From positions 1 through 27,288 of IMG/VR virus record IMGVR_UViG_3300014868_000008: a DNA stretch of 27,288 nucleotides, one strand, 5' to 3'. The first letter of the stretch is position 1, and each line of letters begins with the position of its first letter. The stretch is from a virus. Position numbers and translations under genes: made by a program. The notes below the pieces were generated by a model. It saw nothing but the letters and a program-made list of their open reading frames with translations, was not told where the DNA came from and did no database searches. This document shows positions 5,803-11,938 of the stretch, piece by piece.

Positions 5803-6044
5803 GACAGTTCTTTCCACCAGCGGTCCAGGAGGGAGCGGCGCGGCTTGCGCTCGCCGCAGCGGTAGCGCGCCAGCATGTGCGGGCAGACCCCGAGCCGGCG
5901 CGCCATGACCTTCAATGGGATTGCGCGCTTGCGGTGCGCCAGGCGCAACGCCTCGCGTTCCCCGGCCGAGAGCGCGACGAGGGGATCGACCGGCGGCTTG
6001 ATAACGCCGGGGTCGGGTGCTAAATGCTGCGGCGCAGCGATCAT
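5799..6044 (-). CDS. Small helix-turn-helix DNA-binding protein
   Basis: 81 aa. Residues about 41-80 (IPLKVMARRLGVCPHMLARY, then RCGERKPRRSLLDRW) fit a helix-turn-helix followed by a basic wing, as in small phage regulators; the first 28 residues are Pro-rich and probably flexible. The ATG at 6044 has GAGAAGGG upstream. The stop overlaps the replication gene start in ATGA, so both proteins are likely made together. It may regulate the early operon or assist replication initiation; which one cannot be told from sequence. Confidence 0.7.
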   Translation of the reverse strand: MIAAPQHLAPDPGVIKPPVDPLVALSAGEREALRLAHRKRAIPLKVMARRLGVCPHMLARYRCGERKPRRSLLDRWWKELS

Positions 6045-6075
6045 GGCGTGACCCTTCTCACGTCCATGCGATTAC

Positions 6076-6104
6076 GAGGGGTCGGGCTCCATACCCGGCC
6101 CCTC
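6076..6104. other. Imperfect hairpin in the gap between leftward early genes
   Basis: GAGGGG and CCCCTC (6076-6081 and 6099-6104) pair, with a further GGG/CCC inside. No T-run follows on either strand, so it is not a clear terminator. It occupies the only sizeable gap (86 nt) in the leftward early operon and may mark an operator, an RNA processing site or a regulated break in the operon. Confidence 0.3.
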
Positions 6105-6130
6105 AATCGCGTCGGAGCACAGTCTGACGC

Positions 6131-6313
6131 CTACCCTCGATCCGGGTCAATCTCGAAGTCTCGGTACTTGTCCAGCCACGTCGGATAGGGCTCGCCTGCC
6201 CGGCGCGCGGTCTCCCGAATCGAGTTGGCTGTCTGCGTCCACAGCACGCGCCGCAGCCGCAGCAGCGCCGCCTCGTCCAGCCGACTTGCCAGCGGCGCTA
6301 TTCGAGCCGCCAT
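6131..6313 (-). CDS. Small helical hypothetical protein next to RusA
   Basis: 60 aa, almost entirely helical and rich in Arg, Ala and Leu (LDEAALLRLRRVLWTQTANS, then IRETARRAGEPYPTW). The start at 6313 overlaps the end of the RusA gene by 16 nt, with a weak GGTCGGCG site before it. Short Arg/Leu-rich proteins of this kind often follow resolvase genes in phages, but I recognise no family. The gene is short enough that chance cannot be excluded; tight packing and direction are its best support. Confidence 0.55.
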   Translation of the reverse strand: MAARIAPLASRLDEAALLRLRRVLWTQTANSIRETARRAGEPYPTWLDKYRDFEIDPDRG

Positions 6314-6654
6314 ACGCCGACCTGCAACGGCTCAGTCGCCGGGACGCGCCGCGCCAGATACTCGTCAACCCAGCGATCGTCGACGATGACCCGATGGCGC
6401 ACCAGCAAGTCAGCGATCGGTTTGATCGCGTTGTCGATGTCGCGGGTGCGGTTGAACGGCAGGTCGATCTCGACCCGGCAGCGGCCGATGGGCTCGGCCG
6501 GCCGCCCGGCGATATTGACCGCATATCCGGCCTCGGCGATCCAGGCGCGGTATTTATTGGTCTTGATCCGCTGCCGGCTGCCGGCGCGCGTCGTGAACAG
6601 CTCGTTGGCGCTCGGCGGGACCGGCAGCACAACCCGGAAATCCGGCTCAACCAC
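6298..6654 (-). CDS. rusA: RusA-family Holliday junction resolvase
   Basis: 118 aa, the usual RusA length (E. coli RusA is 120 aa). RDIDN (71-75) supplies Asp72 and Asp74, followed by Lys78 and by VDDRW with Asp92/Asp93. These correspond to Asp70, Asp72, Lys76 and Asp91 of E. coli RusA, so metal-dependent cleavage of four-way DNA junctions should be intact. The N-terminal FRVVLPVPPSANE is also typical. I use the GTG at 6654, which overlaps the upstream stop by 8 nt behind GGGGCGG. An ATG at 6687 would add 11 residues and overlap 41 nt. It would resolve recombination or replication intermediates before packaging, with the YqaJ/ERF pair at 7728-10429. Confidence 0.9.
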   Translation of the reverse strand: MVEPDFRVVLPVPPSANELFTTRAGSRQRIKTNKYRAWIAEAGYAVNIAGRPAEPIGRCRVEIDLPFNRTRDIDNAIKPIADLLVRHRVIVDDRWVDEYLARRVPATEPLQVGVWRLE

Positions 6655-6982
6655 GCGGACCGCCCCGCACGCGCGGCAGCGGGCCATCGGCCGGGCGGCG
6701 AGCCCGGTACTGCTGCGGTGGCCCGTCCTCCAGAAACGAGCCGCCCTCGACCGGCAGGAGCCACCCCTCGCGCACCATCGTGCGAAACGCACGCTCCCCG
6801 AGAGGCTTGCCCTTCTCGCCGTGCACCAGGGAGCCATCGTCGTAGCGGTACTCCGGCCCCCCTTCGGTCAGCGTAACGCTGATGTAGCCGGCGGCGACCC
6901 GGCGAAGAATCGTCGTCACGCGCGGGGTCGGCAGCGGCACCTGCTTGTAGCCGAGATTCCGCTCATTCCTGGATAGCGACAT
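6647..6982 (-). CDS. Hypothetical phage protein upstream of RusA
   Basis: 111 aa. Residues about 20-80 (TTILRRVAAGYISVTLTEGG ... ERAFRTMVREGWLLP) are predicted to mix helices and beta strands and may form a winged helix, while the tail is Arg/Gly/Pro-rich. The ATG at 6982 has a very strong AGGGGAGGGGG site, which settles the start inside a much longer open frame. It overlaps the repressor-like gene by 20 nt and the RusA gene by 8 nt. No family recognised; operon position suggests DNA metabolism or regulation. Confidence 0.65.
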   Translation of the reverse strand: MSLSRNERNLGYKQVPLPTPRVTTILRRVAAGYISVTLTEGGPEYRYDDGSLVHGEKGKPLGERAFRTMVREGWLLPVEGGSFLEDGPPQQYRARRPADGPLPRVRGGPRG

Positions 6983-7241
6983 CGCCCCCTCCCCTGCGAG
7001 TGTATTTACGAGCCGGCCGGGGCTCGACCTTGCACCAGTCGCCGTAAAGCACCTGCGCGGCGATCCCGGTCTCGGCCTCGATCCGCTCGAGCGTCGATGT
7101 GCGGAAGAACTCCGGCGAGCGGTGCGAACGGATGCCGGCCAGCGCATAGGCCGCCGCCTTGGAAATGCCGTGGCGCACGGCGAACGCCGAGGGATTGTCC
7201 CCCCGGCCCTCCAGCCAGATCGCGAATGTCGTTCTGTTCAT
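6963..7241 (-). CDS. Cro/CI-like repressor candidate
   Basis: 92 aa. Residues about 16-62 read as a phage-type helix-turn-helix: NPSAFAVRHGISKAAAYALA supplies the two core helices, and STLERIEAETGI resembles the helix after the recognition helix in Cro/CI proteins. The basic tail (PRPARKYTRRGG) could contact DNA. The gene is first in the leftward operon and divergent from the recombination operon, across a region with dyad repeats, where a phage switch regulator is expected. The ATG at 7241 has no clear ribosome site, so it may be translated from a short leader. No dimerisation or RecA-cleavage domain is present, so Cro-like is more likely than CI-like. Confidence 0.65.
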   Translation of the reverse strand: MNRTTFAIWLEGRGDNPSAFAVRHGISKAAAYALAGIRSHRSPEFFRTSTLERIEAETGIAAQVLYGDWCKVEPRPARKYTRRGGGDVAIQE

Positions 7242-7259
7242 TGCGTGGATCGTGTAGCA

Positions 7260-7312
7260 TTTTCCGCTTGACGACACAATCTCTTTTTGCGAGTGTCCGG
7301 CGTCAACCACGG
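7260..7312 (+). promoter_or_regulatory. Candidate promoter/operator region for the rightward recombination operon
   Basis: TTTTCCGCTTGAC (7260-7272) and CAACCACGG (7304-7312) repeat the pair found before the other early operon at 1518-1571, with 31 bases between them instead of 32. Here the -35 (TTGACG, 7268-7273) is good but a matching -10 is poor (GAGTGT at 7291-7296), so this copy may need an activator or be weak. It ends 12 bases before the ATG at 7325. Confidence 0.5.
7268..7306. promoter_or_regulatory. Dyad repeats, candidate operator
   Basis: TTGACG (7268-7273) is inverted as CGTCAA (7301-7306), and GACAC (7273-7277) as GTGTC (7293-7297), around a T-rich centre. This nested, slightly asymmetric dyad lies between the repressor-like gene and the recombination operon, where a dimeric repressor would control both directions. 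Arm lengths are short, so chance remains possible. Confidence 0.45.
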
Positions 7313-7324
7313 GAGCAGCCGAAA

Positions 7325-7498
7325 ATGAGCCATCTTGAGGAAGTCGCGATGCGCCACGCCAAGGCGCTGGGCTACGCGGAGGCGATGCTGGTCGCCATCA
7401 AGGTCTTGGCGGACGACCCGGTGCGGGTGCGCGCGGCGGTCGCCGAGGCCAAGGCCGAGATCGCGCGGATTTGCGCGGGCGGCGAGGTGCCGAAATGA
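7325..7498 (+). CDS. Small helical hypothetical protein, first gene of the recombination operon
   Basis: 57 aa, fully helical and rich in Ala, Val and Arg (HLEEVAMRHAKALGYAEAML, then DDPVRVRAAVAEAKAEIAR). The ATG at 7325 follows GGGAGCAG at about 10 bases and is the first start after the promoter region. Its stop overlaps the next start in ATGA. Size and composition suggest a small early regulator or a protein that contacts host factors, but nothing shows which. Confidence 0.65.
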   Translation: MSHLEEVAMRHAKALGYAEAMLVAIKVLADDPVRVRAAVAEAKAEIARICAGGEVPK

Positions 7499-7731
7499 AG
7501 ACGGTTTGGGTCGTTGAGCAGGGTGTTTATGACCCGCTCGTTGTCGAGGTGTTCGGCAAACGCAAGGCGCTCATGGGCTGGCTTCTGCGGGGCCAAGAGC
7601 ACGCCTTGGCTACTCGCATCCTGGCGGAAGACGCCAATCACATCGAGGCGGAAACCGATTTCCCATCCGTCCCTGGCGTCGTCATCGAGCACACCGCGCA
7701 TTACGAAGCAACCAAGTGGACCGTCCGATGA
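7495..7731 (+). CDS. Small hypothetical phage protein
   Basis: 78 aa starting MKTVWVVEQGVYDPLVVEVF, a beta-rich start followed by a helix (KRKALMGWLLRG) and a further beta segment near the end. This resembles a small alpha/beta phage protein with no catalytic motif. The ATG overlaps the previous stop by 4 nt, and its own stop overlaps the exonuclease start by 4 nt, so it is firmly within the operon. No family recognised. Confidence 0.7.
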   Translation: MKTVWVVEQGVYDPLVVEVFGKRKALMGWLLRGQEHALATRILAEDANHIEAETDFPSVPGVVIEHTAHYEATKWTVR

Positions 7732-8615
7732 ACGCCCTAGGCCTATCCGCCGAACAACTGGCCGAGCGCAAGCTGCGGCTGCACGCCGGGGACGCCGCCA
7801 ATGTGATGGCCGGCGATTACCGCGCCGTCTGGGCGCGCTTCCAGCCCGGCTACGTCGAGGAAGACCTGTCGGGCGAGTTCCGGGTGCAGCTAGGCTCCTA
7901 CACCGAGCCGCTGGGACTATGGTGGACCGAGAAGACGACCGGGCGGGCGATCCAGTATTTCAGCGACAATCCGCTGATGTGCCACATCTGGGAGGCGCTG
8001 ACCGGGAGCGGCGCCGACCACGAACTGTTCGTCAGTCCCGACTACCCGTTCATGGCCTGCAACCTTGATGCGATCACGACGACGCCGCAAGGCCACCGAG
8101 CAGTCCTCGATGCCAAGCACGTCGCTCGGACCGGGGACGCCGAGATATTGCGCTATACGCCTGCCGGGGTGTTCCAGGCGACAGTCGTCGGCGTGGACTG
8201 GTGGGGCCTCGCGCCGATCGTCGGCAATAAGTGGGAGCCGCCGATCTTCCAGGAGGTCGACCCGCTCTATCAGGCGGAATTGATCGCCCGCTGCCGCGAG
8301 TGCTGGGGCTACGTCGAGCGCGGCGAGGAGCCGCCGGCCCCGCCGCCCGTTGCGCCGCCAAAGCCGCAGCCGAAGCGCCGCGAGATCAACCTCGATCTGA
8401 CACCGGCGGCGGAGCGGCCAAACTGGGCCGGGGAATTTCAGCGGCTGGCCCGCGATTTCGCCGAGACGCACGGCGCGGCGGTGAAGCACGCGATCGTGCG
8501 CAAGGAGATGACCGCCCTGGTGCCCGAGGATGTCGGGCTGTGTCAGCTAGGGCTGGTTCGCCTGAAGCGCGACGGCAGGGGCGTCTCAATCTCAATGGAG
8601 AAACCGGAATGCTGA
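7728..8615 (+). CDS. YqaJ-type (lambda exonuclease fold) phage exonuclease
   Basis: 295 aa. The first 200 residues have the YqaJ pattern: an N-terminal recognition segment, GSYTEPLGLWW with Glu60, NLDAI with Asp114, and VLDAKHV with Asp128 and Lys130, matching Asp119, Glu129 and Lys131 of lambda exonuclease (Asp in place of Glu at the second acid). It should degrade one strand of double-stranded DNA ends from 5' to 3', leaving 3' single strands for the ERF protein encoded at 9680. A Pro-rich linker (about 205-220) leads to a C-terminal domain of about 75 residues with no family that I recognise. Start and stop overlap neighbours by 4 and 7 nt. Confidence 0.85.
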   Translation: MNALGLSAEQLAERKLRLHAGDAANVMAGDYRAVWARFQPGYVEEDLSGEFRVQLGSYTEPLGLWWTEKTTGRAIQYFSDNPLMCHIWEALTGSGADHELFVSPDYPFMACNLDAITTTPQGHRAVLDAKHVARTGDAEILRYTPAGVFQATVVGVDWWGLAPIVGNKWEPPIFQEVDPLYQAELIARCRECWGYVERGEEPPAPPPVAPPKPQPKRREINLDLTPAAERPNWAGEFQRLARDFAETHGAAVKHAIVRKEMTALVPEDVGLCQLGLVRLKRDGRGVSISMEKPEC

Positions 8616-8812
8616 ACCTCGACGACGAAGAGATCGAGACGCTGCGGCTTGCCCTGGAGATAGCGGTCCAGGCCGCTGGCGAGCGCAGTGAGCGAAACGG
8701 GGAATATATCGGTCCGGCCGAGCGCTGCTGCCACTTTTGCGTCAAGCGCTTCGCGGCGCTGACCGAGCGGCTGATCCAGTACCAGAAAGACATCGCGGAA
8801 GGGGAAGTCTGA
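8609..8812 (+). CDS. Small hypothetical protein with a CC-x2-C cluster
   Basis: 67 aa starting MLNLDDEEIETLRLALEIAV, an acidic helix followed by GPAERCCHFCVKRF, whose Cys40, Cys41 and Cys44 could bind zinc, and an acidic C-terminus. GGAGAAACC lies just upstream of the ATG. The start overlaps the exonuclease stop by 7 nt and its stop shares one base with the next start (TGATG). Sits between exonuclease and HNH genes; no function assigned. Confidence 0.7.
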   Translation: MLNLDDEEIETLRLALEIAVQAAGERSERNGEYIGPAERCCHFCVKRFAALTERLIQYQKDIAEGEV

Positions 8813-9018
8813 TGGCTGACGGCCCTGACTTCAACAGCTTGGATGCCGCGTGGCGGAGCCTTATCAAAGCCGTGCCGGGGATGGACAGCCCGGACTTCGA
8901 GGGCGCGTTCGTGGCTGGCGCCAGCGCCGCGTTCTCCATCATCTATCGTTGCGGATTTGAGAATATAAGGGACGAATTGTGGGCGATCCAACGGGAGTTC
9001 GGCAAGGAGGGACGGTGA
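8812..9018 (+). CDS. Small hypothetical protein
   Basis: 68 aa starting MADGPDFNSLDAAWRSLIKA. The sequence is acidic and helical with a mildly hydrophobic middle (GAFVAGASAAFSIIYRCGFE), too short and polar for a confident membrane segment. Start and stop each share a base with a neighbour (TGATG), typical of translational coupling in this operon. No family recognised. Confidence 0.65.
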   Translation: MADGPDFNSLDAAWRSLIKAVPGMDSPDFEGAFVAGASAAFSIIYRCGFENIRDELWAIQREFGKEGR

Positions 9019-9464
9019 TGGGGCGTCCTAGCTTTGATTTCGATTCCGCGTACGAGCCTGAGCCCAACAGCGGGTGCTGGATTTGGACCGGAATGCTGCA
9101 CAGGCTCGGCTACGGAAGATTAAATATTCGAGACCCTAGAAGTCCGAGGGGCTGGCGGATCACCTACGCTCACAGGTACTCGTATGAGCGGTTTATTGGC
9201 CCCATCCCCGAGGGTTTGGAGCTTGACCACAAATGTCGCATGCGTTGCTGCATCAACCCAGACCACCTTGAGCCGGTTACCCACATGGAGAACGTCAGGC
9301 GCGGGAGGGTTGGTGAAGTCGCATCTGCTCGCGCTCGGGCAATCACGCACTGCCCGGCCGGACACGAATACGCCGGAGAAAATCTATACACGAGGGCCAA
9401 CGGGAATCGCGAATGTCGCGCCTGCATTCGGCGGCGGGCGGCAATAAGAAGGAGTAAAATATAA
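9018..9464 (+). CDS. HNH homing-type endonuclease
   Basis: 148 aa. GCWIWTG (19-25), AHRYSYERFIGPIP (51-64) and LELDHKCRMRCCINPDHLEP (67-86) are the signature of phage HNH endonucleases, with His71, Asn80 and His83 as metal and catalytic residues. A C-terminal Cys112/His116 and Cys133-x2-Cys136 set (CPAGHEY...CRAC) adds a zinc ribbon. Such enzymes nick or cut DNA at a chosen site and can spread into phages that lack them; some act at packaging sites instead. The gene is visibly AT-richer than its neighbours, which suggests recent arrival. It starts in a TGATG overlap with the previous gene. Confidence 0.9.
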   Translation: MGRPSFDFDSAYEPEPNSGCWIWTGMLHRLGYGRLNIRDPRSPRGWRITYAHRYSYERFIGPIPEGLELDHKCRMRCCINPDHLEPVTHMENVRRGRVGEVASARARAITHCPAGHEYAGENLYTRANGNRECRACIRRRAAIRRSKI

Positions 9465-9465
9465 A

Positions 9466-9678
9466 ATGGCAGAAATGAGAGAAGTCCGAAGTAGCAATGT
9501 GCGCGCAGTGGGATGGGATGAAGACACTGGAGAGCTTTTGGTCGAATTTCGGAATGGGTCACTCTATTCCTACCCCTCTGCCGGCGAGAGCGCCTACCAG
9601 GACCTGCTTTCCGACCCGTCGCCAGGGGCCTATGTGGCTCGCTGGCTGCGGAACCAACCCTCACGCAAGGTAAAGTAA
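9466..9678 (+). CDS. KTSC-domain protein
   Basis: 70 aa, the length of a lone KTSC domain. The pattern S-N-V-x-A-V-G-W-D, L-x-V-E-F-x-N-G-S-x-Y-x-Y and S-P-G-A-Y-V-A-R matches this family, which also occurs as a C-terminal extension of some lysyl-tRNA synthetases; its role in phages is unknown. A GGAG site lies about 11 bases before the ATG. It follows the HNH gene by one base and shares its lower GC content at the start, so the two may have arrived together. Confidence 0.85.
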   Translation: MAEMREVRSSNVRAVGWDEDTGELLVEFRNGSLYSYPSAGESAYQDLLSDPSPGAYVARWLRNQPSRKVK

Positions 9679-9679
9679 A

Positions 9680-10429
9680 ATGACCATGCCCCCTGAGATC
9701 GCCGCCGCCGTTATCGCGGTCAAGAAGCAGATCCGCCGCCTCGGCGTCGACGAGCGCAACGAGCACGCGCGATACAACTATGTCAGCGTCGACAAGTTCT
9801 ACGAGATCATCGGCCCACTGATGGCCGATGCCGGCCTCGCGCTTCTCATCAACGAAGCGGAAAGTGAGGTCCGCGTCTCGGAGGGCGAGAAGAAAACACC
9901 CTGGCTGTTCGCCAGCTACGAGCTGACGTTCCTGCACGAGTCGGGCGTGATGTCGACGCTGCCGATGTCGCGCACGCTGGCTATGCCGATCAATGGGCCG
10001 CAGACCTATGGCGCGGCGCAGAGCTACGTCGAGAAGCAGTTCCTGCGGCAGGTCTTCAAGGTGCCGACCGGCGAGAAGGACGCCGACGAGACGGCGCAGG
10101 GCGAGGGCGCGCCCGCCAGCGGTGCCTCGCGCGGCAACGGTGCCACCCGTGCCCCGCAGCGCCAACAGGCCGCCCCAGCGCTCTCGGGCGACGCCGCTGA
10201 GGTGCAGAAACGGTGGAAGGAGATCGCCCGCGACATCGACCTCGAGGAGGACAAGGAGATGCTGACGCGTCTCGGCGAGTGGCAGGCGTTCGAGACCCTC
10301 GACCGGCTGAGCAGCGAACTCGGGCCGCCGGAGGTACATGCCGAGCGCATGGCCCTGCTTCAAACCCGGGCCGCCAAGCGCCGCGAGCACCTCGTCGGCT
10401 CGCTGGCTCCGTTTGGGGGCGAGCGGTGA
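9680..10429 (+). CDS. erf: ERF-family single-strand annealing protein
   Basis: 249 aa. Residues 1-135 form the ERF domain: MPPEIAAAVIAVKKQIRRLG, then Y-x-Y-V-S-V-D-K-F-Y, and GAAQSYVEKQFLRQVFKV (112-129) followed by an acidic PTGEKDADE, the family's best-conserved stretch. ERF proteins bind single strands and anneal complementary ends, as P22 Erf does. Paired with the YqaJ exonuclease at 7728 it makes a two-protein recombination system, useful for circularising or repairing phage genomes. A Gly/Ala/Gln-rich linker (about 140-170) joins a helical C-terminal domain. It starts one base after the KTSC gene, and the last three bases overlap the next GTG. Confidence 0.9.
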   Translation: MTMPPEIAAAVIAVKKQIRRLGVDERNEHARYNYVSVDKFYEIIGPLMADAGLALLINEAESEVRVSEGEKKTPWLFASYELTFLHESGVMSTLPMSRTLAMPINGPQTYGAAQSYVEKQFLRQVFKVPTGEKDADETAQGEGAPASGASRGNGATRAPQRQQAAPALSGDAAEVQKRWKEIARDIDLEEDKEMLTRLGEWQAFETLDRLSSELGPPEVHAERMALLQTRAAKRREHLVGSLAPFGGER

Positions 10430-10707
10430 GCGGCGAACTCAAGGCCTACTGTGTCTCGATCGTCCTCGACGGCAACCGCCCGTTCACGAACCTGCTGGTC
10501 GCCCCAAGCGCCGAGGCGGCGGCGGCGATCTCCGGCGTCGTGGCCGGCCGGACGATGCCCGATGGCGAGGTCGCGTCGGTCGTGGTCATGGAGATCGGCG
10601 AGGACTGGCTGCGGCGCTCCTTACGGATGATCGAGGGGAAGCAGCCGGCCGTCGTCTCGCTGGTCAGCGACAACCTGCGGCCGCCAGAGACGCCGGGGGC
10701 CGCGTAG
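10426..10707 (+). CDS. Hypothetical phage protein
   Basis: 93 aa starting at a GTG that overlaps the ERF stop (GTGA). The beginning is beta-rich (KAYCVSIVLDGNRPFTNLLV), then a helix (AEAAAAISGVVAG) and a further alpha/beta section; it may be a compact single-domain protein with a hydrophobic core. I find no catalytic motif or homology I recognise. Its tight link to ERF suggests a partner in recombination, but this is inference. Confidence 0.65.
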   Translation: MSGELKAYCVSIVLDGNRPFTNLLVAPSAEAAAAISGVVAGRTMPDGEVASVVVMEIGEDWLRRSLRMIEGKQPAVVSLVSDNLRPPETPGAA

Positions 10708-11199
10708 GTGGCATCGTTCCTCGCGGCCGCGCACCTCGACCCGTTCGACCTCATAGCGTCTCTGCGCACTCGAATCGGGCTGTTCAAGGACGATGGCGGC
10801 GGCACGCTGGCCTGCCCGGTGCGCCGCCCGCGTGATGACGGCAAATTCACGATCCCGCCCTACGCCGCCGCCGGCAAGTGGGCGGAGCTGAACAACGCGA
10901 TCCAGCGGGTGAGGCGCCTTGGCGACCAGATGGGCGGCATCGAGTTCGGCCGCATCGACCTGGAGCTGCTGCCGGCCGGGGCCTGCATGGACTGGCGCCA
11001 GGGCGGCGAGGACGAGCACGCGATCCTGATGCTGCGGACGAGCCCGGCGGTGACGTGGTTCTGCGGCCCCGAGATCATGATGCCGACGACCGGCCTCCTG
11101 GTGCTGGTCAACCGCCTCGCCCCCCGCAGCGCGATCAACATGGGCGACAGCGCGGCGATCTGGCTGGCGATCGACTTCAAGAGGAAGGCTGAACCATGA
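10708..11199 (+). CDS. Degenerate aspartyl/asparaginyl beta-hydroxylase-like (double-stranded beta-helix) protein
   Basis: 163 aa, GTG start directly after the previous stop. Residues about 80-160 follow the layout of the Asp/Asn beta-hydroxylase (2-oxoglutarate oxygenase) fold: E-L-L-P-A-G-A-x-M-D-W, an R-T-S-P-A-V strand, then L-V-L-V-N-x-L-A-P-R-S-A-I-N-M-G-D and W-L-A-I-D-F. The expected metal motif HxD is MDW here, and the distal His of the H-S-V-x-N motif is Arg140, so a working iron site is unlikely. A structural or binding role is more probable. Alternative: an unrelated beta-rich phage protein. The stop overlaps the next ATG. Confidence 0.55.
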   Translation: MASFLAAAHLDPFDLIASLRTRIGLFKDDGGGTLACPVRRPRDDGKFTIPPYAAAGKWAELNNAIQRVRRLGDQMGGIEFGRIDLELLPAGACMDWRQGGEDEHAILMLRTSPAVTWFCGPEIMMPTTGLLVLVNRLAPRSAINMGDSAAIWLAIDFKRKAEP

Positions 11200-11528
11200 C
11201 CCCCAACACCACCCCCTCCCCGGAGCGCGCCCCGACCGAGCCGAGCAAGGAAGCACTGAAGATCGCGCACCAATATCTCGAAATACCCTACGAGTGGCGC
11301 ATTAAATTAGCGGAAGACATTGACCGCTTCCGCGCGGCCGGCGTGCGGGAGGAGAGGGAACGGTGTTTCACTTGGGCTATCGGACGCATCCCGCGCTCAC
11401 GCGCTATTAGAGCGATACGCGAAGGCGAGTCGCCTGGTGAGGTCTATGTCCCACGCGACCCCTCCCTGTGTTGGCGCTGCGGCGTAACGCTTCATCCCGG
11501 CCACGATTGCAGCGAAGCCTTCCCATGA
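11196..11528 (+). CDS. Hypothetical protein, paralogue of 11931-12218
   Basis: 110 aa. The N-terminus SPERAPTEPSKEAL and the segment DRFRAAGVREERERC recur almost exactly in the gene at 11931, while the rest differs. The C-terminal CWRCGVTLHPGHDC is Cys/His-rich and could bind zinc. The two shared stretches are encoded by near-identical DNA (11212-11258 and 11322-11354), pointing to recent duplication or recombination between copies. Start and stop overlap neighbours in ATGA. Function unknown; such short Arg/Glu-rich accessory proteins are common and poorly characterised in phage operons. Confidence 0.7.
   Translation: MTPNTTPSPERAPTEPSKEALKIAHQYLEIPYEWRIKLAEDIDRFRAAGVREERERCFTWAIGRIPRSRAIRAIREGESPGEVYVPRDPSLCWRCGVTLHPGHDCSEAFP
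11212..11258 (+). repeat. Direct repeat A, left copy
   Basis: 47 bases matching 11941-11987 with one mismatch at position 36 of the repeat. The first 35 bases are identical. It encodes the shared N-terminus of the two paralogous genes flanking the DUF551-like gene. Confidence 0.85.
11322..11354 (+). repeat. Direct repeat B, left copy
   Basis: 33 bases identical to 12087-12119, encoding DRFRAAGVREE. Together with repeat A it brackets the DUF551-like gene between two copies of the same module. Confidence 0.85.
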
Positions 11529-11938
11529 CGGGTGAGATAACGCGAGAGGAAATGGTCGCGGCAGTGCGCCGGGAAGCTGAGGAGCGCGGGCGGGCAGAAG
11601 GGTTCTGGCAAAGCCCGAAAGACGAAGCCCACTGGCGAGCTCTACAGGCGGCTCAGCGCGAGCTTGAGGCGGGCGGGTGGCGGTCGATAGACGATGCTGC
11701 TCGAAATTCCGGTGAGGAATGGTTGCTCGGCACGACCGAGAGCGACTTCATGGTCGTCGCGTTCTGGGACGACACCAAGGACGACTTCCAATGGCAAACT
11801 GCTGACGGCCCCGGCTACCGAGCGGGCGCATTCACCCACTACATGCCGAAGCCACGCCCTCCCACCACCAGCGACGGAGGCAAGGAGAAGCTTGATTGGT
11901 CCGGCATTCGCTTCCGTGGGAGTTGTACCGATGTCTGA
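11525..11938 (+). CDS. DUF551-like phage protein
   Basis: 137 aa. The first 50 residues form a charged helix (EEMVAAVRREAEERGRAEGF). The second part has the DUF551 outline: G-W-R-S-I-D-D-A, an EEWLLGTTE strand, W-x-D and a terminal F-T-H-Y-M-P-K-P-R-P-P resembling the family's T-H-W-M-P-L-P-x-P-P. The domain is common in phage genomes and has no proven function; here it is joined to an unusual helical extension. Start overlaps the previous stop in ATGA and the end overlaps the next gene by 8 nt. Confidence 0.7.
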   Translation: MTGEITREEMVAAVRREAEERGRAEGFWQSPKDEAHWRALQAAQRELEAGGWRSIDDAARNSGEEWLLGTTESDFMVVAFWDDTKDDFQWQTADGPGYRAGAFTHYMPKPRPPTTSDGGKEKLDWSGIRFRGSCTDV

